Assembly: GCF_902859585.1 (NCBI RefSeq)
Contig: NZ_CADIJM010000008.1
Location: 124,001 to 188,000 of the forward strand
DNA length: 64,000 bases
Source of the DNA: Achromobacter animicus
Lineage (GTDB): Bacteria; Pseudomonadota; Gammaproteobacteria; Burkholderiales; Burkholderiaceae_B
Direction of reading: 5' to 3'
Shown: one piece after another, positions 25,528 to 35,416 of the stretch
How the letters are laid out: each line of letters starts with the position of its first letter
How positions within the stretch are numbered: the stretch's first letter is position 1
Translations under genes and position numbers: made by a program
Notes under the pieces: model-generated
What the model saw: the letters and a program-made list of their open reading frames with translations, nothing else
The model's database searches: none
Told to the model about the DNA's origin: nothing

Positions 25528-27021
25528 TCAGGACTTGCCTTGCTTTTCCCGGTTGCGCGCGCTTTCGTGACCGGTGATGCCGCGGTCACGAGCCCAGACG
25601 ATGGCGGCGCTGCGTCGGTGCACGCCGATCTTGCTGTAGATCGTGGCCACGTGATTGCGCACGGTGTTGCGCGACAGCTTGAGCGCCTTGGCAATGCCGT
25701 CGTCATCGTGACCCTGGCAGAGCAGGCCCAGCACCTCGCGCTCGCGCGACGTAAGCTGCGCCAGTTCTGCCACGTCGCGCGTCGCGGGAGCGGGTTGGCG
25801 CAGTTGCGCCAGTTTTTCGATGATGCCGCGGCTGAACCACGAGGTGTCCTGCATGACCGCCTCGATGGCCGTCAGCAGTTCGGTCTCTGACCGCTTGCGC
25901 TCGGTGATGTCCTGGATCACGATCAACACGCGGCGCAGCCCGCCGATCATGACGGGCTCGGCGGACACCAGGCAGTCGAGCTCGCCGCCGTCGCGCGCAA
26001 TCATCACGGCTTCGCGGTTGCGCACGCTTTCGCCACGCTTCAGGGCGGCCAGCATGCCTTCGTACGGCCGCAATCCCAGTTCGACGAGGTCCTGCTCTGC
26101 CTTCTCGTCCAACGTCAGACCCGTGGCGGCGGCAAAGGCGTCATTGAGGTTCAGCACGTTCAAGGTGACGCCGTCGCAGACGGCCATCGGCACCGGGGCA
26201 AGCTGGAAGGCTTTGGAGAAGCGCTCTTCGCTTTCGCGCAGGGCCTCTTCGGTGCGCTTGCGGCCCTCCAGGTCGATGAACGTGAAAAGCATGCAGGGCT
26301 CGTCGTGCATGTCGATGGGCTGGCCTGCCACCACCACGAACTTGGAGGTGCCATCGGGCAGCTTCAGCACGCCCTCGCGCTGCGGAATGGTCTCGCCTTC
26401 ATTGAGCCGAGCCACAGCCGTTTCTTTGTCGTCGCTCCCGTCCAGCACATCGATTTCATAGGCCGACTTGCCCAGCACCGCGTCGCGCGAGTAGCCGGTC
26501 ATTTCCAGGAACCCCTGGTTCACCTTGACGTAGCGCAGGTCCGACAGCCGGCAGATCAACGCGGGAGCCGGATTGGCCGAGAAGGCGCGTTCAAAGCGTT
26601 CCTCGGCGTTGATCTGCGCGGTCTGGTCGTGCAGGATCAGGACGCGATAGGGCATGGGGCCGCCATCGTCCAGATTGAGGCCGCGCGCAAGCAGGTTGCG
26701 CGTGAATTCGTCGTCGTCTTTACGGGTCAGATCGAGCAGCAGGTCTTCGAATTCTTCGCCCGCCGCCAGCCGGTCCAAGGGATACTGTCGCGCCGGCACG
26801 CGATGATGGTTGCGATAGGTGAGCGTATATCGCTTGCGAAAGCCCGCGGGCGTGCCGCCCAGGTCTTCCATTGATTCGGCGCCGTGCAGCGCAAGTGCGC
26901 TGGCGTTGGCCCAGGCTATCGAGCCATCGGCCTCAAGCAGGATGATGCCTTCGTTGAGGCCCGCGATGATGCTCTGCAGGTGTTGGCGATGTGCTTGGGG
27001 TGCGGCGTCGTTGGGGGTCAC
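25528..27021 (-). CDS. PAS-domain sensor with LuxR-type DNA-binding domain
   Basis: About 497 aa from a GTG at 27021, which has AAGAGG 7 bases upstream; an ATG at 27063 would add 14 basic residues but has no ribosome site. Three PAS modules can be traced: about 15-110 (IIAGLNEGIILLEADGSIAWAN), 145-260 (AFSANPAPALICRLSDLRYVKVN, with GYSRDAVLGKS) and 270-380 (AFQLAPVPMAVCDGVTLNVLNLN, ending VIQDITERKR). A GerE/LuxR helix-turn-helix follows at about 420-480 (LTSREREVLGLLCQGH, SRNTVRNHVATIYSKIGV). This is a single-protein cytoplasmic sensor-regulator. The signal and targets are unknown. Confidence 0.88.
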   Translation of the reverse strand: MTPNDAAPQAHRQHLQSIIAGLNEGIILLEADGSIAWANASALALHGAESMEDLGGTPAGFRKRYTLTYRNHHRVPARQYPLDRLAAGEEFEDLLLDLTRKDDDEFTRNLLARGLNLDDGGPMPYRVLILHDQTAQINAEERFERAFSANPAPALICRLSDLRYVKVNQGFLEMTGYSRDAVLGKSAYEIDVLDGSDDKETAVARLNEGETIPQREGVLKLPDGTSKFVVVAGQPIDMHDEPCMLFTFIDLEGRKRTEEALRESEERFSKAFQLAPVPMAVCDGVTLNVLNLNDAFAAATGLTLDEKAEQDLVELGLRPYEGMLAALKRGESVRNREAVMIARDGGELDCLVSAEPVMIGGLRRVLIVIQDITERKRSETELLTAIEAVMQDTSWFSRGIIEKLAQLRQPAPATRDVAELAQLTSREREVLGLLCQGHDDDGIAKALKLSRNTVRNHVATIYSKIGVHRRSAAIVWARDRGITGHESARNREKQGKS

Positions 27022-27209
27022 GTAGGCCTCTTTTTTCTTCGCATGGCGTGTACGCGCAAGCATGAAGCCGCGCGCCGGTGCTGTCCAGAGGTCAAAAGGG
27101 AGGAGTCTCGCGGAAGGGGTACAACGAGAGGGGATTGCACCGCGCGAATGGCGGCGCCGGACAGCCCATGCAAAAGCATATGCGAAAGCAAAATCAAAAT
27201 TGCAGAAAT

Positions 27210-27248
27210 CAAAAGCACAAAAGCAAAAAGCTCCGGAATCCGGAGCTT
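27210..27248 (-). terminator. Intrinsic terminator of the tRNA operon
   Basis: AAGCTCCGG and CCGGAGCTT (27228-27248) form an almost perfect inverted repeat. On the minus strand the stem is followed by TTTTTGCTTTTGTG. It lies about 70 bp after the last tRNA. The rest of the 27022-27320 gap shows nothing I can assign. Confidence 0.85.
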
Positions 27249-27320
27249 AAGATGCGTGTACTTCAAATGCGTGCATTTCAAGTGCGTGCTGCGAGCAGCG
27301 TTCGGTAAGCGCAAAGTGCT

Positions 27321-27397
27321 TGGCGGAGCGGACGGGGCTCGAACCCGCGACCCCCGGCGTGACAGGCCGGTATTCTAACCAACTGAACTACCGCTCC
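27321..27397 (-). tRNA. tRNA-Asp (GTC), distal copy
   Basis: 77 bases including encoded CCA. The anticodon loop reads CTGTCAC with GTC. The acceptor GGAGCGG pairs with CCGCTCC, the D-arm contains AGTTCAGTTGGTTAGAA, and the T-arm is GTTCGAGCC. It is the last of six tRNAs in the operon. It differs from the other Asp copy at one T-stem base (C here, T there). Confidence 0.97.
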
Positions 27398-27477
27398 GCA
27401 GCGGCTTACTGATGACTTCAACTTTCTTCACTACGGCTGTGGTGTCAAGACAGCTTGTACTGCATGCCAGATGAAGC

Positions 27478-27553
27478 TGGCGTCCCCTAGGGGATTCGAA
27501 CCCCTGTACTCACCGTGAAAGGGTGATGTCCTAGGCCTCTAGACGAAGGGGAC
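27478..27553 (-). tRNA. tRNA-Glu (TTC), distal copy
   Basis: 76 bases including CCA. The acceptor GTCCCCT pairs with AGGGGAC, the D-arm contains TCGTCTAGAGGCC, the anticodon loop CTTTCAC contains TTC, and the T-arm reads GGTTCGAATCC. It sits between Ala and Asp in the second half of the operon. Confidence 0.97.
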
Positions 27554-27568
27554 CTGGAACCAACAAGT

Positions 27569-27616
27569 TTACTACTGTACTGCGTTACTACTGTACTGCG
27601 TTACTACTGAACTGCA
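27569..27616. repeat. Three tandem 16-bp repeats in the tRNA spacer
   Basis: TTACTACTGTACTGCG occurs exactly at 27569-27584 and 27585-27600, and with two changes at 27601-27616. The repeats lie between tRNA-Glu and tRNA-Ala and probably arose by slippage. The equivalent spacer of the other set (28015-28046) lacks them. Confidence 0.9.
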
Positions 27617-27617
27617 C

Positions 27618-27693
<76 letters not shown>

Positions 27694-27745
27694 AGGGCGT
27701 CCTGCTGTTCCAAACTTCAAACAACAAGGTCTCACACTTATAAAA

Positions 27746-27769
27746 CAAAAAAGCCCCGAAAACGGAGCT
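27746..27769 (-). terminator. Terminator-like hairpin between the two tRNA triplets
   Basis: On the minus strand AGCTCCG, TTTT and CGGGGCT form a 7-bp stem (one G-T) followed directly by TTTTTT. It resembles the operon's final terminator in its AGCTCCG arm, as expected if the whole Asp-Glu-Ala plus terminator unit was duplicated. It would reduce transcription of the distal triplet unless that has its own promoter. Confidence 0.75.
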
Positions 27770-27797
27770 CTTGAAAGACTCTGAGCGAGAGAGCTTT

Positions 27798-27874
27798 TGG
27801 CGGAGCGGACGGGACTCGAACCCGCGACCCCCGGCGTGACAGGCCGGTATTCTAACCAACTGAACTACCGCTCC
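27798..27874 (-). tRNA. tRNA-Asp (GTC), proximal copy
   Basis: 77 bases including CCA; same as the distal Asp copy apart from one T-stem base. Anticodon GTC. Followed on its strand by the internal terminator-like hairpin. Confidence 0.97.
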
Positions 27875-27938
27875 GCAGCGGCTTAACTCAACTACATAAT
27901 CACTTCAACTGCATCACTAATACTGCATGCCAGTAGAC

Positions 27939-28014
27939 TGGCGTCCCCTAGGGGATTCGAACCCCTGTACTCACCGTGAAAGGGTGATGTCCTAGGCCTC
28001 TAGACGAAGGGGAC
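27939..28014 (-). tRNA. tRNA-Glu (TTC), proximal copy
   Basis: 76 bases including CCA; no difference from the distal Glu copy was seen by eye. Anticodon TTC. Confidence 0.97.
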
Positions 28015-28046
28015 TTGGACTTGCTGTACTGCTCTTCGCTTTGGAC

Positions 28047-28122
<76 letters not shown>

Positions 28123-28156
28123 GTTTCTCTAATCAATTCCTTCAACGTTTCGCTTG

Positions 28157-28183
28157 AAACGCGCCGGTTAGAGCGCGTTTTTT
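28157..28183 (+). terminator. Terminator-like hairpin on the plus strand in the tRNA leader
   Basis: AAACGCGC (28157-28164) pairs with GCGCGTTT (28173-28180) and is followed by TTT. It would stop plus-strand transcription antisense to the tRNAs. On the minus strand it is a stem inside the tRNA leader without a T-run. Confidence 0.5.
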
Positions 28184-28230
28184 GCTGTTTCGTTGCCGGT
28201 TTTGTTTAGTGCCGTTGGCGAAGAAACGAG

Positions 28231-28259
28231 ATTATGCACGAACTAAATTGGGCGTGCAA
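28231..28259 (-). promoter_or_regulatory. Sigma-70 promoter of the tRNA operon
   Basis: On the minus strand TTGCAC (28254-28259) and CATAAT (28231-28236) are separated by exactly 17 bases, a strong housekeeping pair. The predicted start is near 28224, leaving a leader of about 100 bases before the first tRNA. Confidence 0.75.
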
Positions 28260-28267
28260 GTCGCTTC

Positions 28268-28468
28268 ATGGCAAAAAGCAAAAAAGTTGCGAAAAAAGAG
28301 GGTTGGATGGGCATTTTGAGGGCGGATTTAGCGCTGCATTGGTTGCTGAGCGAGCCTGCGATTGATGCGGAAATCAATGAAATCAAAGACTTGTGCAGGT
28401 GCTATCGTGGATGGAAAAAATTTTTCGGCGTGTGGAATTTTCCACGCGAGGGCAGCGCGGAAAGTTGA
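28268..28468 (+). CDS. Possible small basic protein, 66 aa, uncertain
   Basis: The open frame starts MAKSKKVAKKEGWMGILRA and ends near the aldo/keto reductase gene. It is Lys-rich at the N-terminus, has three Trp, and uses more A/T-rich codons than its neighbours. There is no clear ribosome site, and the start lies 8 bp beyond the -35 of the divergent tRNA promoter. I do not recognise a family. It may be a chance frame. Confidence 0.3.
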   Translation: MAKSKKVAKKEGWMGILRADLALHWLLSEPAIDAEINEIKDLCRCYRGWKKFFGVWNFPREGSAES

Positions 28469-28507
28469 CGCGGATCGGCAAGGAAATCGACACATGAGCA
28501 CTTATCC

Positions 28508-29560
28508 ATGAGCAGCACAGGCTTTCCCACCGTCGCCCTGGGGCGCACGGACATGAACATCACGCGCATCGGCCTGGGCGCTTGGGCCATGGGCGGCAAC
28601 GGGTGGGCGGTGGGCTGGGGGCCGCAGGACGACACCGAATCCATCAAGGCGCTCCGGCACGCGATCGACCGCGGCATCAACTGGATCGACACCGCCGCGG
28701 TCTACGGCCTGGGCCATTCCGAGGACATCGTGCGGCAGGCGTTGGGCCAGATGCCCGCCAGCGAGCGTCCGTACGTGTTCACCAAATGCGGCCTGACCTG
28801 GTCGCCCGAGCAGCCACAGGCGATGCCGCGGCGCACCGGCGCGCCGTCCAGCATTCGCCGAGAGCTTGAAGGGTCGTTGCGGCGATTAGGCGTCGAGCGC
28901 ATCGACCTCTATCAGATGCACTGGCCTGCGGGAGACGGCACGCCGCTGGAGGCGTACTGGCAGGAATTGCTGGATCTGAAGCAGGCCGGGAAAGTCCGTG
29001 CGGTGGGATTGTCGAACCACAACCTTGCCCAGTTGCAGGCGGCGGAACACCTGGGGCATGTAGACACCCTGCAGCCGCCGTTCTCGGCAATCCAGCGCGC
29101 CGCGGCTATCGACCTCATTCCGTGGTGCGCGGCAAATGGCACGGGCGTGATCGTCTATAGCCCCATGAATTCGGGCTTGCTGACCGGCAAGTTCAGCGCC
29201 GAGCGTGCACGGGCCTTGCCGCCGGACGATTGGCGGGCGCGGCACGCGGATTTCCGGTCGCCCGAGCTGGAGCGCAACCTGGCGCTGGCCGATGCCTTCA
29301 AGCCCATTGCGGAGCGGCACGGCGCCACCGTGGCCGCCGCCGCAGCGGCATGGACGCTGGCGTGGCCGGGTGTGACGGGCGCCATTTTGGGGGCGCGCAG
29401 CGCATCGCAGGTGGACGGACTGATTGGCGCGGCCGAGCTGGAGCTGGATGCCGACGACATGCAGGCGATTGCAGACGCGATTGAAGTCACGGGAGCGGGG
29501 ATCGGCCCGCTGCGCCCGCCCGACGAAACAGGCTCGCTGCCCGCGAACCTGTTTGCCTGA
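28508..29560 (+). CDS. Aldo/keto reductase
   Basis: 350 aa (beta/alpha)8 NAD(P)H-dependent oxidoreductase. The catalytic tetrad is visible: Asp and Tyr in NWIDTAAVYGLGHSE near residue 60, Lys in VFTKCGLTW near 97, and His in LYQMHWPAGD near 138. VGLSNHNLAQL and VIVYSPMNSGLLTGKF are family motifs, and the cofactor-binding ILGARSASQVDGLIGA is near 300. The substrate is unknown. It stands alone between the tRNA operon and lnt, with which it is convergent. Confidence 0.92.
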   Translation: MSSTGFPTVALGRTDMNITRIGLGAWAMGGNGWAVGWGPQDDTESIKALRHAIDRGINWIDTAAVYGLGHSEDIVRQALGQMPASERPYVFTKCGLTWSPEQPQAMPRRTGAPSSIRRELEGSLRRLGVERIDLYQMHWPAGDGTPLEAYWQELLDLKQAGKVRAVGLSNHNLAQLQAAEHLGHVDTLQPPFSAIQRAAAIDLIPWCAANGTGVIVYSPMNSGLLTGKFSAERARALPPDDWRARHADFRSPELERNLALADAFKPIAERHGATVAAAAAAWTLAWPGVTGAILGARSASQVDGLIGAAELELDADDMQAIADAIEVTGAGIGPLRPPDETGSLPANLFA

Positions 29561-29581
29561 AGGAAGTCAGCCGCGCCGGGA

Positions 29582-29643
29582 AATCAGTCGCGCGGGGACG
29601 TAGGTGCTGCGTGGAATCAGCCGAACCGTGGAATCAGCCGCGG
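29582..29643. repeat. Short direct repeats after the aldo/keto reductase
   Basis: AATCAGYCG begins at 29582, 29615 and 29632. The last two units are 17 bp apart. They lie between the two convergent stop codons and run into the last codons of lnt. No function is apparent. Confidence 0.4.
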
Positions 29644-31262
29644 CGCGGGCGGCGGGCGCTGCCCACGGCCGCGATCAGCGCCAGACCGATCAGCGCCAGC
29701 GCGGTCTTGTCCCCAAAACGCGCGTAGGGCGTGAGCCCCGTCATGCCCTGCACCGATACCGGCAGCACACCCGCCTGCAACGGCGCGAGTTGGGCGGCAA
29801 CCTGGCCCTTTGCGTCGATGGCGGCGGTGATGCCGGTGTTGGTGGCGGTCAGCATCGGGCGCGCGGTCTCGATGGTGCGCAGCCGGCCGATCTGCAGATG
29901 CTGCCGCAGCGCCCAGCTATCGCCGAACCAGCCCAGGTTGCTGACGTTGACCAGGATGGTCGCGCCGGGCTCGCCGTTGGGGCCGGGCTGCAACGCGGGC
30001 AGCAGGTCGGGACCGAAGAGGTCTTCGTAGCAGATGTTGAACGCGATGTGCTGGCCGCCGACGGCAAACGGGGTCTGGCGTTCGCCGCCGCGATCGAAGT
30101 CGCCCAGCGGGATGTTCAGCATCTCGACAAACCAGTGAAAGCCGGGCGGCACGTATTCGCCCCACGGCACCAGGTGGCGCTTGTCGTAGCGCATGGCGGT
30201 GTTGCCGCGCACCAGCTGTTCAACGGGCGTGGCGCCGTCAAAACCGATGACACTGTTGGTATAGCGCTCGCGGCCGTTGACGCGGTCATGCAGCGGCACG
30301 CCCATCGCGATGACGGTGTTGCGTTGGCCGGCCAGGTCGCGCCAGACTTCCCAGACGCGCGGATCGAGCTGGTCCTGGAAGATGGGCACCACTGTTTCCG
30401 GCAGGATCACCAATTGTGGCGCAGGTACGCCGGGCGCCGCGGGCAGGGCCGTCAGCTCCAGATGGCGCCGCAGGCTTTGCTCGAGGAGCGCAGGATCGAA
30501 TTTCTGCGATTGTCCGATGTTGCCCTGCACGAGCCGCACGTTGAGCGGGTCGCCTACCGGCGCCGACCAGTCGATGCGGGACAGCGGCCAGCCCGCCGCA
30601 GCGAGCGCCACCGCGACGCCAGCGGCCAGCGCGTGGCGCGGACCCATGCCGGCCGTGCGCGAAGGCTGCCACAGGCTTGCCGCCGCCGCCGCGACGAATG
30701 CGGCCAGGAATGCCATGCCGTGCACGCCGAGCAGCGGCGCCCAGCCTGCAATGGGGCTGTCGACCTGCGCATAGCCGATGTTCAGCCACGGAAAGCCGGT
30801 GAGCAGCACCGAACGCAGCCATTCGAACGCGCCCCACATCGCAGCCCAGGCCAGCGTGGCGGCCAGGATGCGGGACGGGGGGGAATCGGCGGACAGCGGC
30901 GCGTAGCGGCGCGCCAGCGCATTGGCGGTCGCGGGAAACAGGGCCAGGAATGCCGACAGCGCCAGCACGGCCGCGACAGCCAGCGGTGCGGCAAGATCGC
31001 CGTAGCGGTGCAGGCTGATGAAGATCCAATACAACCCGAGCGCGTAGCTGGCAAAGTTGAACAGCCAGCCGCGTAGCCACGCCTGACGCGCCGACGGCGC
31101 ATACAGCGTGACGCGCGCCAGCAAGGCCAGCGCGGCGATCTGGGTGAACGCCAGCGCCCACCCGGGCAGCGGGCCGGGGGCAAAGGTCAGGGCGTGGACG
31201 GCGCCCGCCAGCACGAGGCCGGCGGCGCCACGCAGGAGTCGGCCGCGCGGGGTGCTGGTCAT
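29634..31262 (-). CDS. lnt: Apolipoprotein N-acyltransferase
   Basis: 542 aa inner-membrane enzyme that adds the third acyl chain to lipoproteins. About seven N-terminal membrane segments precede a periplasmic nitrilase-like domain with the catalytic triad: Glu in [10 protein letters not shown] near residue 290, Lys in [16 protein letters not shown] near 370, and Cys in [10 protein letters not shown] near 430. A last membrane segment lies near 515-530. The ATG overlaps the corC stop by 4 bp, the usual corC-lnt arrangement. Confidence 0.96.
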   Translation of the reverse strand: MTSTPRGRLLRGAAGLVLAGAVHALTFAPGPLPGWALAFTQIAALALLARVTLYAPSARQAWLRGWLFNFASYALGLYWIFISLHRYGDLAAPLAVAAVLALSAFLALFPATANALARRYAPLSADSPPSRILAATLAWAAMWGAFEWLRSVLLTGFPWLNIGYAQVDSPIAGWAPLLGVHGMAFLAAFVAAAAASLWQPSRTAGMGPRHALAAGVAVALAAAGWPLSRIDWSAPVGDPLNVRLVQGNIGQSQKFDPALLEQSLRRHLELTALPAAPGVPAPQLVILPETVVPIFQDQLDPRVWEVWRDLAGQRNTVIAMGVPLHDRVNGRERYTNSVIGFDGATPVEQLVRGNTAMRYDKRHLVPWGEYVPPGFHWFVEMLNIPLGDFDRGGERQTPFAVGGQHIAFNICYEDLFGPDLLPALQPGPNGEPGATILVNVSNLGWFGDSWALRQHLQIGRLRTIETARPMLTATNTGITAAIDAKGQVAAQLAPLQAGVLPVSVQGMTGLTPYARFGDKTALALIGLALIAAVGSARRPRRG

Positions 31263-32149
31263 GCGTCGGTGGCGGGTGCTTCGGTCTGGGGTGTGGCCAG
31301 GCGCTTGACGCGCAGCCAGATGGCCCGGCGGGCGTCGCCGCGCGCCACTTCAAGGCGCAGGCCGTCGAAATCGGCGTGGTCGCCGCGGCGCGGAATACGG
31401 CCCAATTGGCCGCCCATCCAGCCGCCCACGCTGTCGTACTCGTCGTCGGGCAGTTGGCAGCCGAACACTTCGTTGAAGTGCGAGATGTCGGTGGCCGCGA
31501 GCACGCGCCACTGGTTCTCGCCTTCGGGGAAGATGGAATCTTCTTCAGTCTCGTCGAACTCGTCTTCGATGTCGCCGACGATCTGTTCCAGCACGTCTTC
31601 CATCGTCACCAGGCCCGAAATGCCGCCATGCTCGTCAATGACGATGGCCTGGTGGTTGCGGCTGGCGCGGAACTCGTGCAGCAGCACGTTCAAGCGTTTG
31701 GATTCGGGAATGAAGACGGCGGGGCGGACCAGCGTGCGCATTTCGATGTTGGGCTCGAGCATGCAGCGCAGCAGATCCTTGGCCAGCAGGATGCCGATGA
31801 TGTTGTCGCGATCGCCCTCGTAGACGGGGAACCGCGAATGCGCGGTTTCGATCACCGAAGCCACCAGGTACGGGATGGGCTGCGTGACATCGAGCAGATC
31901 CATGCGCGAGCGCGGGACCATGATGTCGCCGACAGTGCCCTCGGACACGGCGAGCGCGCCCTTGATCATCTTGTACGACTCCGCGTCGAGCAACTGGCGT
32001 TCGTGCGCGGCTTCGAGGACGGCCTTGATGCCTTCGCGGTCCTCGGGCTCTTTGCGCACAAGGGAAAGCAGGCGGTCTAGGAGGGATTTGGTGGCGGGTT
32101 TGGTAGAGCGAGCAGGCGTCGCTTCGGGAGCAGGGTAAGGGTCAGACAT
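31259..32149 (-). CDS. corC: CorC/HlyC-family CBS-domain protein
   Basis: 296 aa from the ATG at 32149 (MSDPYPAPE); an in-frame extension to 32233 has no support. Two CBS motifs are at about 75-195 ([17 protein letters not shown], then [22 protein letters not shown]). A C-terminal transporter-associated domain follows ([30 protein letters not shown]). The protein lacks membrane segments, as usual for the CorC group, and is linked to magnesium/cobalt efflux. It lies in the miaB-phoH-ybeY-corC-lnt order typical of proteobacteria. Confidence 0.93.
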   Translation of the reverse strand: MSDPYPAPEATPARSTKPATKSLLDRLLSLVRKEPEDREGIKAVLEAAHERQLLDAESYKMIKGALAVSEGTVGDIMVPRSRMDLLDVTQPIPYLVASVIETAHSRFPVYEGDRDNIIGILLAKDLLRCMLEPNIEMRTLVRPAVFIPESKRLNVLLHEFRASRNHQAIVIDEHGGISGLVTMEDVLEQIVGDIEDEFDETEEDSIFPEGENQWRVLAATDISHFNEVFGCQLPDDEYDSVGGWMGGQLGRIPRRGDHADFDGLRLEVARGDARRAIWLRVKRLATPQTEAPATDA

Positions 32150-32319
32150 CGTCCGGGAGGACAAGTTAGGGAGGAGCCAGCATAACCGATACTGGCCCTT
32201 CGTTTCTAACGCCGGCCCGGAAAATGGCTGCAATGGACGCGATCTGCGCCTTGCTGCACGCCATTTGCCGGCATTTTCTCAGGGTTGTCCCGAGGCTGCC
32301 GGCACGCGGGCGGCGGCGG

Positions 32320-32793
32320 TCAGTCGGCCACGTACGGATCGGCAATGCCCATCTGCGCAAGCGTCGCGGTTTCCAGGGCTTCCATGCGCTTGGCTTCGCG
32401 CGCTTTGATGTGGTCGTAGCCCAGCGAATGCAGCACGCCGTGGATGGTGAGGTGCGCGGCGTGGTCCAGCAGCGTCTTGCGCTGCTCGCGGGCCTCGCGC
32501 ACCAGCACGGGCACGCACATGACGATGTCGCCGCGCGCCACGCCCACGGGATCGACGCCGTACTCGAAGGTCAGCACGTTGGTGGCGTAGTCGCGGCCGC
32601 GGAAGTCGCGATTCAGGCGGCGGCCCTCGGCCGCGCCGACCAGCCGCAGGCTCAGTTCAGCGGCCGAAAACTCGACCAGGCCGTCTTCAAAGGCGGCGCC
32701 CAGCGCGCGCTCTGCCCAGCGGCGCAGGCGCCAGCGGGGCAGGCGGGCCTCTTCGACGCCGTACTGCACGGACAGGGACAGCTCAGGCTTCAT
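32320..32793 (-). CDS. ybeY: Endoribonuclease YbeY (rRNA maturation)
   Basis: 157 aa from the ATG at 32793. The zinc-binding motif HLTIHGVLHSLGYDH (H-x3-H-x5-H type) near residue 120 defines the family, and NRDFRGRDYATNVLTFEY near 65 is the other conserved block. YbeY processes 16S rRNA ends and takes part in ribosome quality control. The start overlaps the phoH stop by 11 bp. The 170-bp gap to corC shows no gene. Confidence 0.95.
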   Translation of the reverse strand: MKPELSLSVQYGVEEARLPRWRLRRWAERALGAAFEDGLVEFSAAELSLRLVGAAEGRRLNRDFRGRDYATNVLTFEYGVDPVGVARGDIVMCVPVLVREAREQRKTLLDHAAHLTIHGVLHSLGYDHIKAREAKRMEALETATLAQMGIADPYVAD

Positions 32794-33808
32794 CTTCGGC
32801 TGCGCGGTCGTAAGCGTCGACAATGCGGGCGACCAGGGGGTGGCGCACGACATCGCGGCTGGTGAACTTGGTGGTGGCGATGCCCTGGACGTCATGCAGC
32901 ACCTTGACCGCATGCGCCAGCCCGCTTTCCTGGCCGCGCGGCAGGTCGACCTGCGACGGGTCGCCGGTGATGACCGCCTTGCTGCCGAAGCCGATCCGCG
33001 TCAGGAACATCTTCATCTGCTCGGGCGTCGTGTTCTGCGCCTCGTCGAGGATGACAAAGGCGTGGTTCAGCGTGCGGCCGCGCATGTAGGCCAGCGGGGC
33101 GATCTCGATGGTCTGCTTCTCGAACAGGCGCTGGACCTTTTCGAAGCCCATCAGGTCGTACAGCGCGTCATACAGCGGGCGCAGGTACGGGTCGACCTTT
33201 TGCGCCAGGTCGCCAGGCAGAAAGCCCAGGCGTTCGCCGGCTTCGACGGCGGGGCGGGTCAGCACCAGGCGCTGCACCGTGTCGCGTTCCATGGCGTCGA
33301 TGGCGCAGGCCACGGCCAGCCAGGTTTTGCCCGTGCCGGCAGGACCGACGCCGAACGTGATGTCGTGCTTGAGGATGTTGTTCAGGTAGTCGCGCTGGCG
33401 CGGCGTGCGCGGGCGCAGGTCGCTGCGCTTGGTGCGCAGCGCGATGCCGTCGCTTTCATCGTCCAGGGCGGGCAGGGCGTCCAGTTCCCTGGCCTGCTCT
33501 TCCTTGAGCTTGCCTTCCTGGCGGCCCACCCCGATCTCGACCAATCCAAGCTGGATGTCATCGATGGACAGGGCGCGGTGCACGGCCTGTTCGTGGAAGC
33601 GGCGCAGGATGCGGCCCGCCAGTTCGGCCCGCTCGCCTTCGATGGTGACGCGGCTGCCGCGGCGGGACAGCTTGACGGTCATGCCGTCGGCCAGTTGCCG
33701 CAGGTTCTCGTCCAGGGGGCCGCAGAGATTGGCCAGGTGGGTGTTGTCGCCGTCCAGGTTGACGATGACGGGCATGCTGCGACGCGCGCGGGGGCGGGGT
33801 GTGGTCAT
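32783..33808 (-). CDS. phoH: PhoH-like ATPase
   Basis: 341 aa. An N-terminal KH-like RNA-binding part (about 10-90) precedes a P-loop ATPase with Walker [12 protein letters not shown] near residue 160, [18 protein letters not shown] near 190, Walker [17 protein letters not shown] near 250 and [12 protein letters not shown] near 285. It is a PhoH/YbeZ protein, partner of YbeY in RNA metabolism. The ATG overlaps the miaB stop by 4 bp. Confidence 0.95.
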   Translation of the reverse strand: MTTPRPRARRSMPVIVNLDGDNTHLANLCGPLDENLRQLADGMTVKLSRRGSRVTIEGERAELAGRILRRFHEQAVHRALSIDDIQLGLVEIGVGRQEGKLKEEQARELDALPALDDESDGIALRTKRSDLRPRTPRQRDYLNNILKHDITFGVGPAGTGKTWLAVACAIDAMERDTVQRLVLTRPAVEAGERLGFLPGDLAQKVDPYLRPLYDALYDLMGFEKVQRLFEKQTIEIAPLAYMRGRTLNHAFVILDEAQNTTPEQMKMFLTRIGFGSKAVITGDPSQVDLPRGQESGLAHAVKVLHDVQGIATTKFTSRDVVRHPLVARIVDAYDRAAEDEA

Positions 33809-35247
33809 TCAGCCTCTTGCGAAGTGCGGTCCACGTCGGCCACGCGGGCACGCAGCGAATTCGTGTGCGCCTCGGTGATGACGACGTCGACCATTTGTCC
33901 GATGAGCCGCGCGGGCGCGGGGAAATTGACGATGCGGTTGTTCTCGGTGCGGCCCATGAGTTCGTTCGGGTCGCGGCGCGAGGGGCCTTCGACCAGCAGG
34001 CGCTGACGCGTGCCCACCATGTTGCGGGCGATCGTTGCCGCTTGGTCGTTGATGAGCGCCTGCAGGCGCTGCAGACGGCGCAGCTTAACGTCCTGCGGGG
34101 TGTCGTCGGTGAGGTCCGCGGCGGGCGTGCCCGGGCGGCGCGAGTACACGAACGAGAACGAGGTGTCGAAGCCGACGTCCTCGATCAGCTTGAGCGTCTT
34201 TTCGAAGTCTTCCTCGGTCTCGCCGGGAAAGCCCACGATGAAGTCCGAGGACAGCGTCAGATTCGGGCGGGCGGCGCGCAGGCGGCGCACGACGGACTTG
34301 AATTCCAGCGTGGTGTAGCCGCGCTTCATGCCGGCCAGCACGCGGTCGCTGCCGGCTTGCACGGGCAGGTGCAGGAACGACACCAGCTTGGGCAGGCGGG
34401 CGTAGGCGTCCACCATGCGCTGGGTCATTTCCTTGGGGTGCGAGGTCGTGTAGCGGATGCGCTCGATGCCGGGGATTTCATGCACGTATTCCAGCAGCAT
34501 CGCAAAGTCGGCGATCTCGTCGGAGTCCGCCATGCGGCCGCGGTAGGCGTTCACGTTCTGGCCCAGCAGCGTCACTTCCTTGACGCCCTGGTCCGCCAGG
34601 TCGGCCACTTCGATCAGGACGTCATCGAATGGGCGCGAGACCTCTTCGCCGCGTGTGTAGGGCACGACGCAGAAACTGCAGTATTTGCTACAGCCTTCCA
34701 TGATCGAGACAAATGCCGTGGCGCCTTCGACGCGCGGCGGCGGCATGTTGTCGAACTTTTCGATCTCGGGAAAGCTGATGTCGACCTGCGAACGGCCTTC
34801 GTCGCGGCGGCGCTTGATGAGGTCAGGCAGGCGGTGCAGGGTCTGCGGTCCGAACACCACGTCGACATACGGCGCGCGTTTGACGATGGCCTCGCCTTCC
34901 TGGCTGGCGACACAGCCGCCCACGCCGATGACGAGGTTCGGATTGGTCTTCTTCAGGTGTTGCACGCGGCCCAGATCCGAAAACACCTTTTCCTGCGCCT
35001 TTTCGCGCACGGAACAGGTGTTGAACAGGATGACGTCCGCCTCTTCCGGGTTGTCGGTCAGTTCGAGCCCGCCCTGGTCCTCGCGCAGCACGTCGGCCAT
35101 CTTGTCCGAGTCGTACTCGTTCATCTGGCAGCCGAAGGTGCGGATGTACAGCTTGCGGGGGGAGCCGGCGCCGGGAGTGGCCGAAGGCAGGGCGGCGGAG
35201 ACGCCGTCGCGGGGATTGCCCGCGCGCTTGAGAGAGGTTTCTTGCAT
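33805..35247 (-). CDS. miaB: tRNA-2-methylthio-N6-dimethylallyladenosine synthase
   Basis: 480 aa. N-terminal UPF0004 domain with first-cluster cysteines ([15 protein letters not shown] near residue 35, [12 protein letters not shown] near 72, [11 protein letters not shown] near 105). The radical SAM cluster is [17 protein letters not shown] near 180. The C-terminal TRAM domain reads [21 protein letters not shown] near 410. MiaB adds the methylthio group to A37 of tRNAs reading UNN codons. First gene of the miaB-phoH-ybeY-corC-lnt run. Confidence 0.97.
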   Translation of the reverse strand: MQETSLKRAGNPRDGVSAALPSATPGAGSPRKLYIRTFGCQMNEYDSDKMADVLREDQGGLELTDNPEEADVILFNTCSVREKAQEKVFSDLGRVQHLKKTNPNLVIGVGGCVASQEGEAIVKRAPYVDVVFGPQTLHRLPDLIKRRRDEGRSQVDISFPEIEKFDNMPPPRVEGATAFVSIMEGCSKYCSFCVVPYTRGEEVSRPFDDVLIEVADLADQGVKEVTLLGQNVNAYRGRMADSDEIADFAMLLEYVHEIPGIERIRYTTSHPKEMTQRMVDAYARLPKLVSFLHLPVQAGSDRVLAGMKRGYTTLEFKSVVRRLRAARPNLTLSSDFIVGFPGETEEDFEKTLKLIEDVGFDTSFSFVYSRRPGTPAADLTDDTPQDVKLRRLQRLQALINDQAATIARNMVGTRQRLLVEGPSRRDPNELMGRTENNRIVNFPAPARLIGQMVDVVITEAHTNSLRARVADVDRTSQEAE

Positions 35248-35416
35248 GATGGTCGCCGTGACGGGTGTAGATCCCGGGGGCTGGAAAGGGGGAAAGGGCG
35301 GATTTTAACCCTTGCCCAAGAATTGTTTCTTGGACGCGCGCGCGTTGGCCGTTACGATAGCGGTCCGCGCGCCCGCAGGCGCCGGTAAAATCCCTTTTTT
35401 CTCCCGAGCGGCACCG

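Noticed and set aside
27569-27616. Regularly repeated 16-bp units as a possible CRISPR array
   Set aside because: The units are directly adjacent without spacers, only three copies exist, and they lie in a tRNA spacer with no cas genes.
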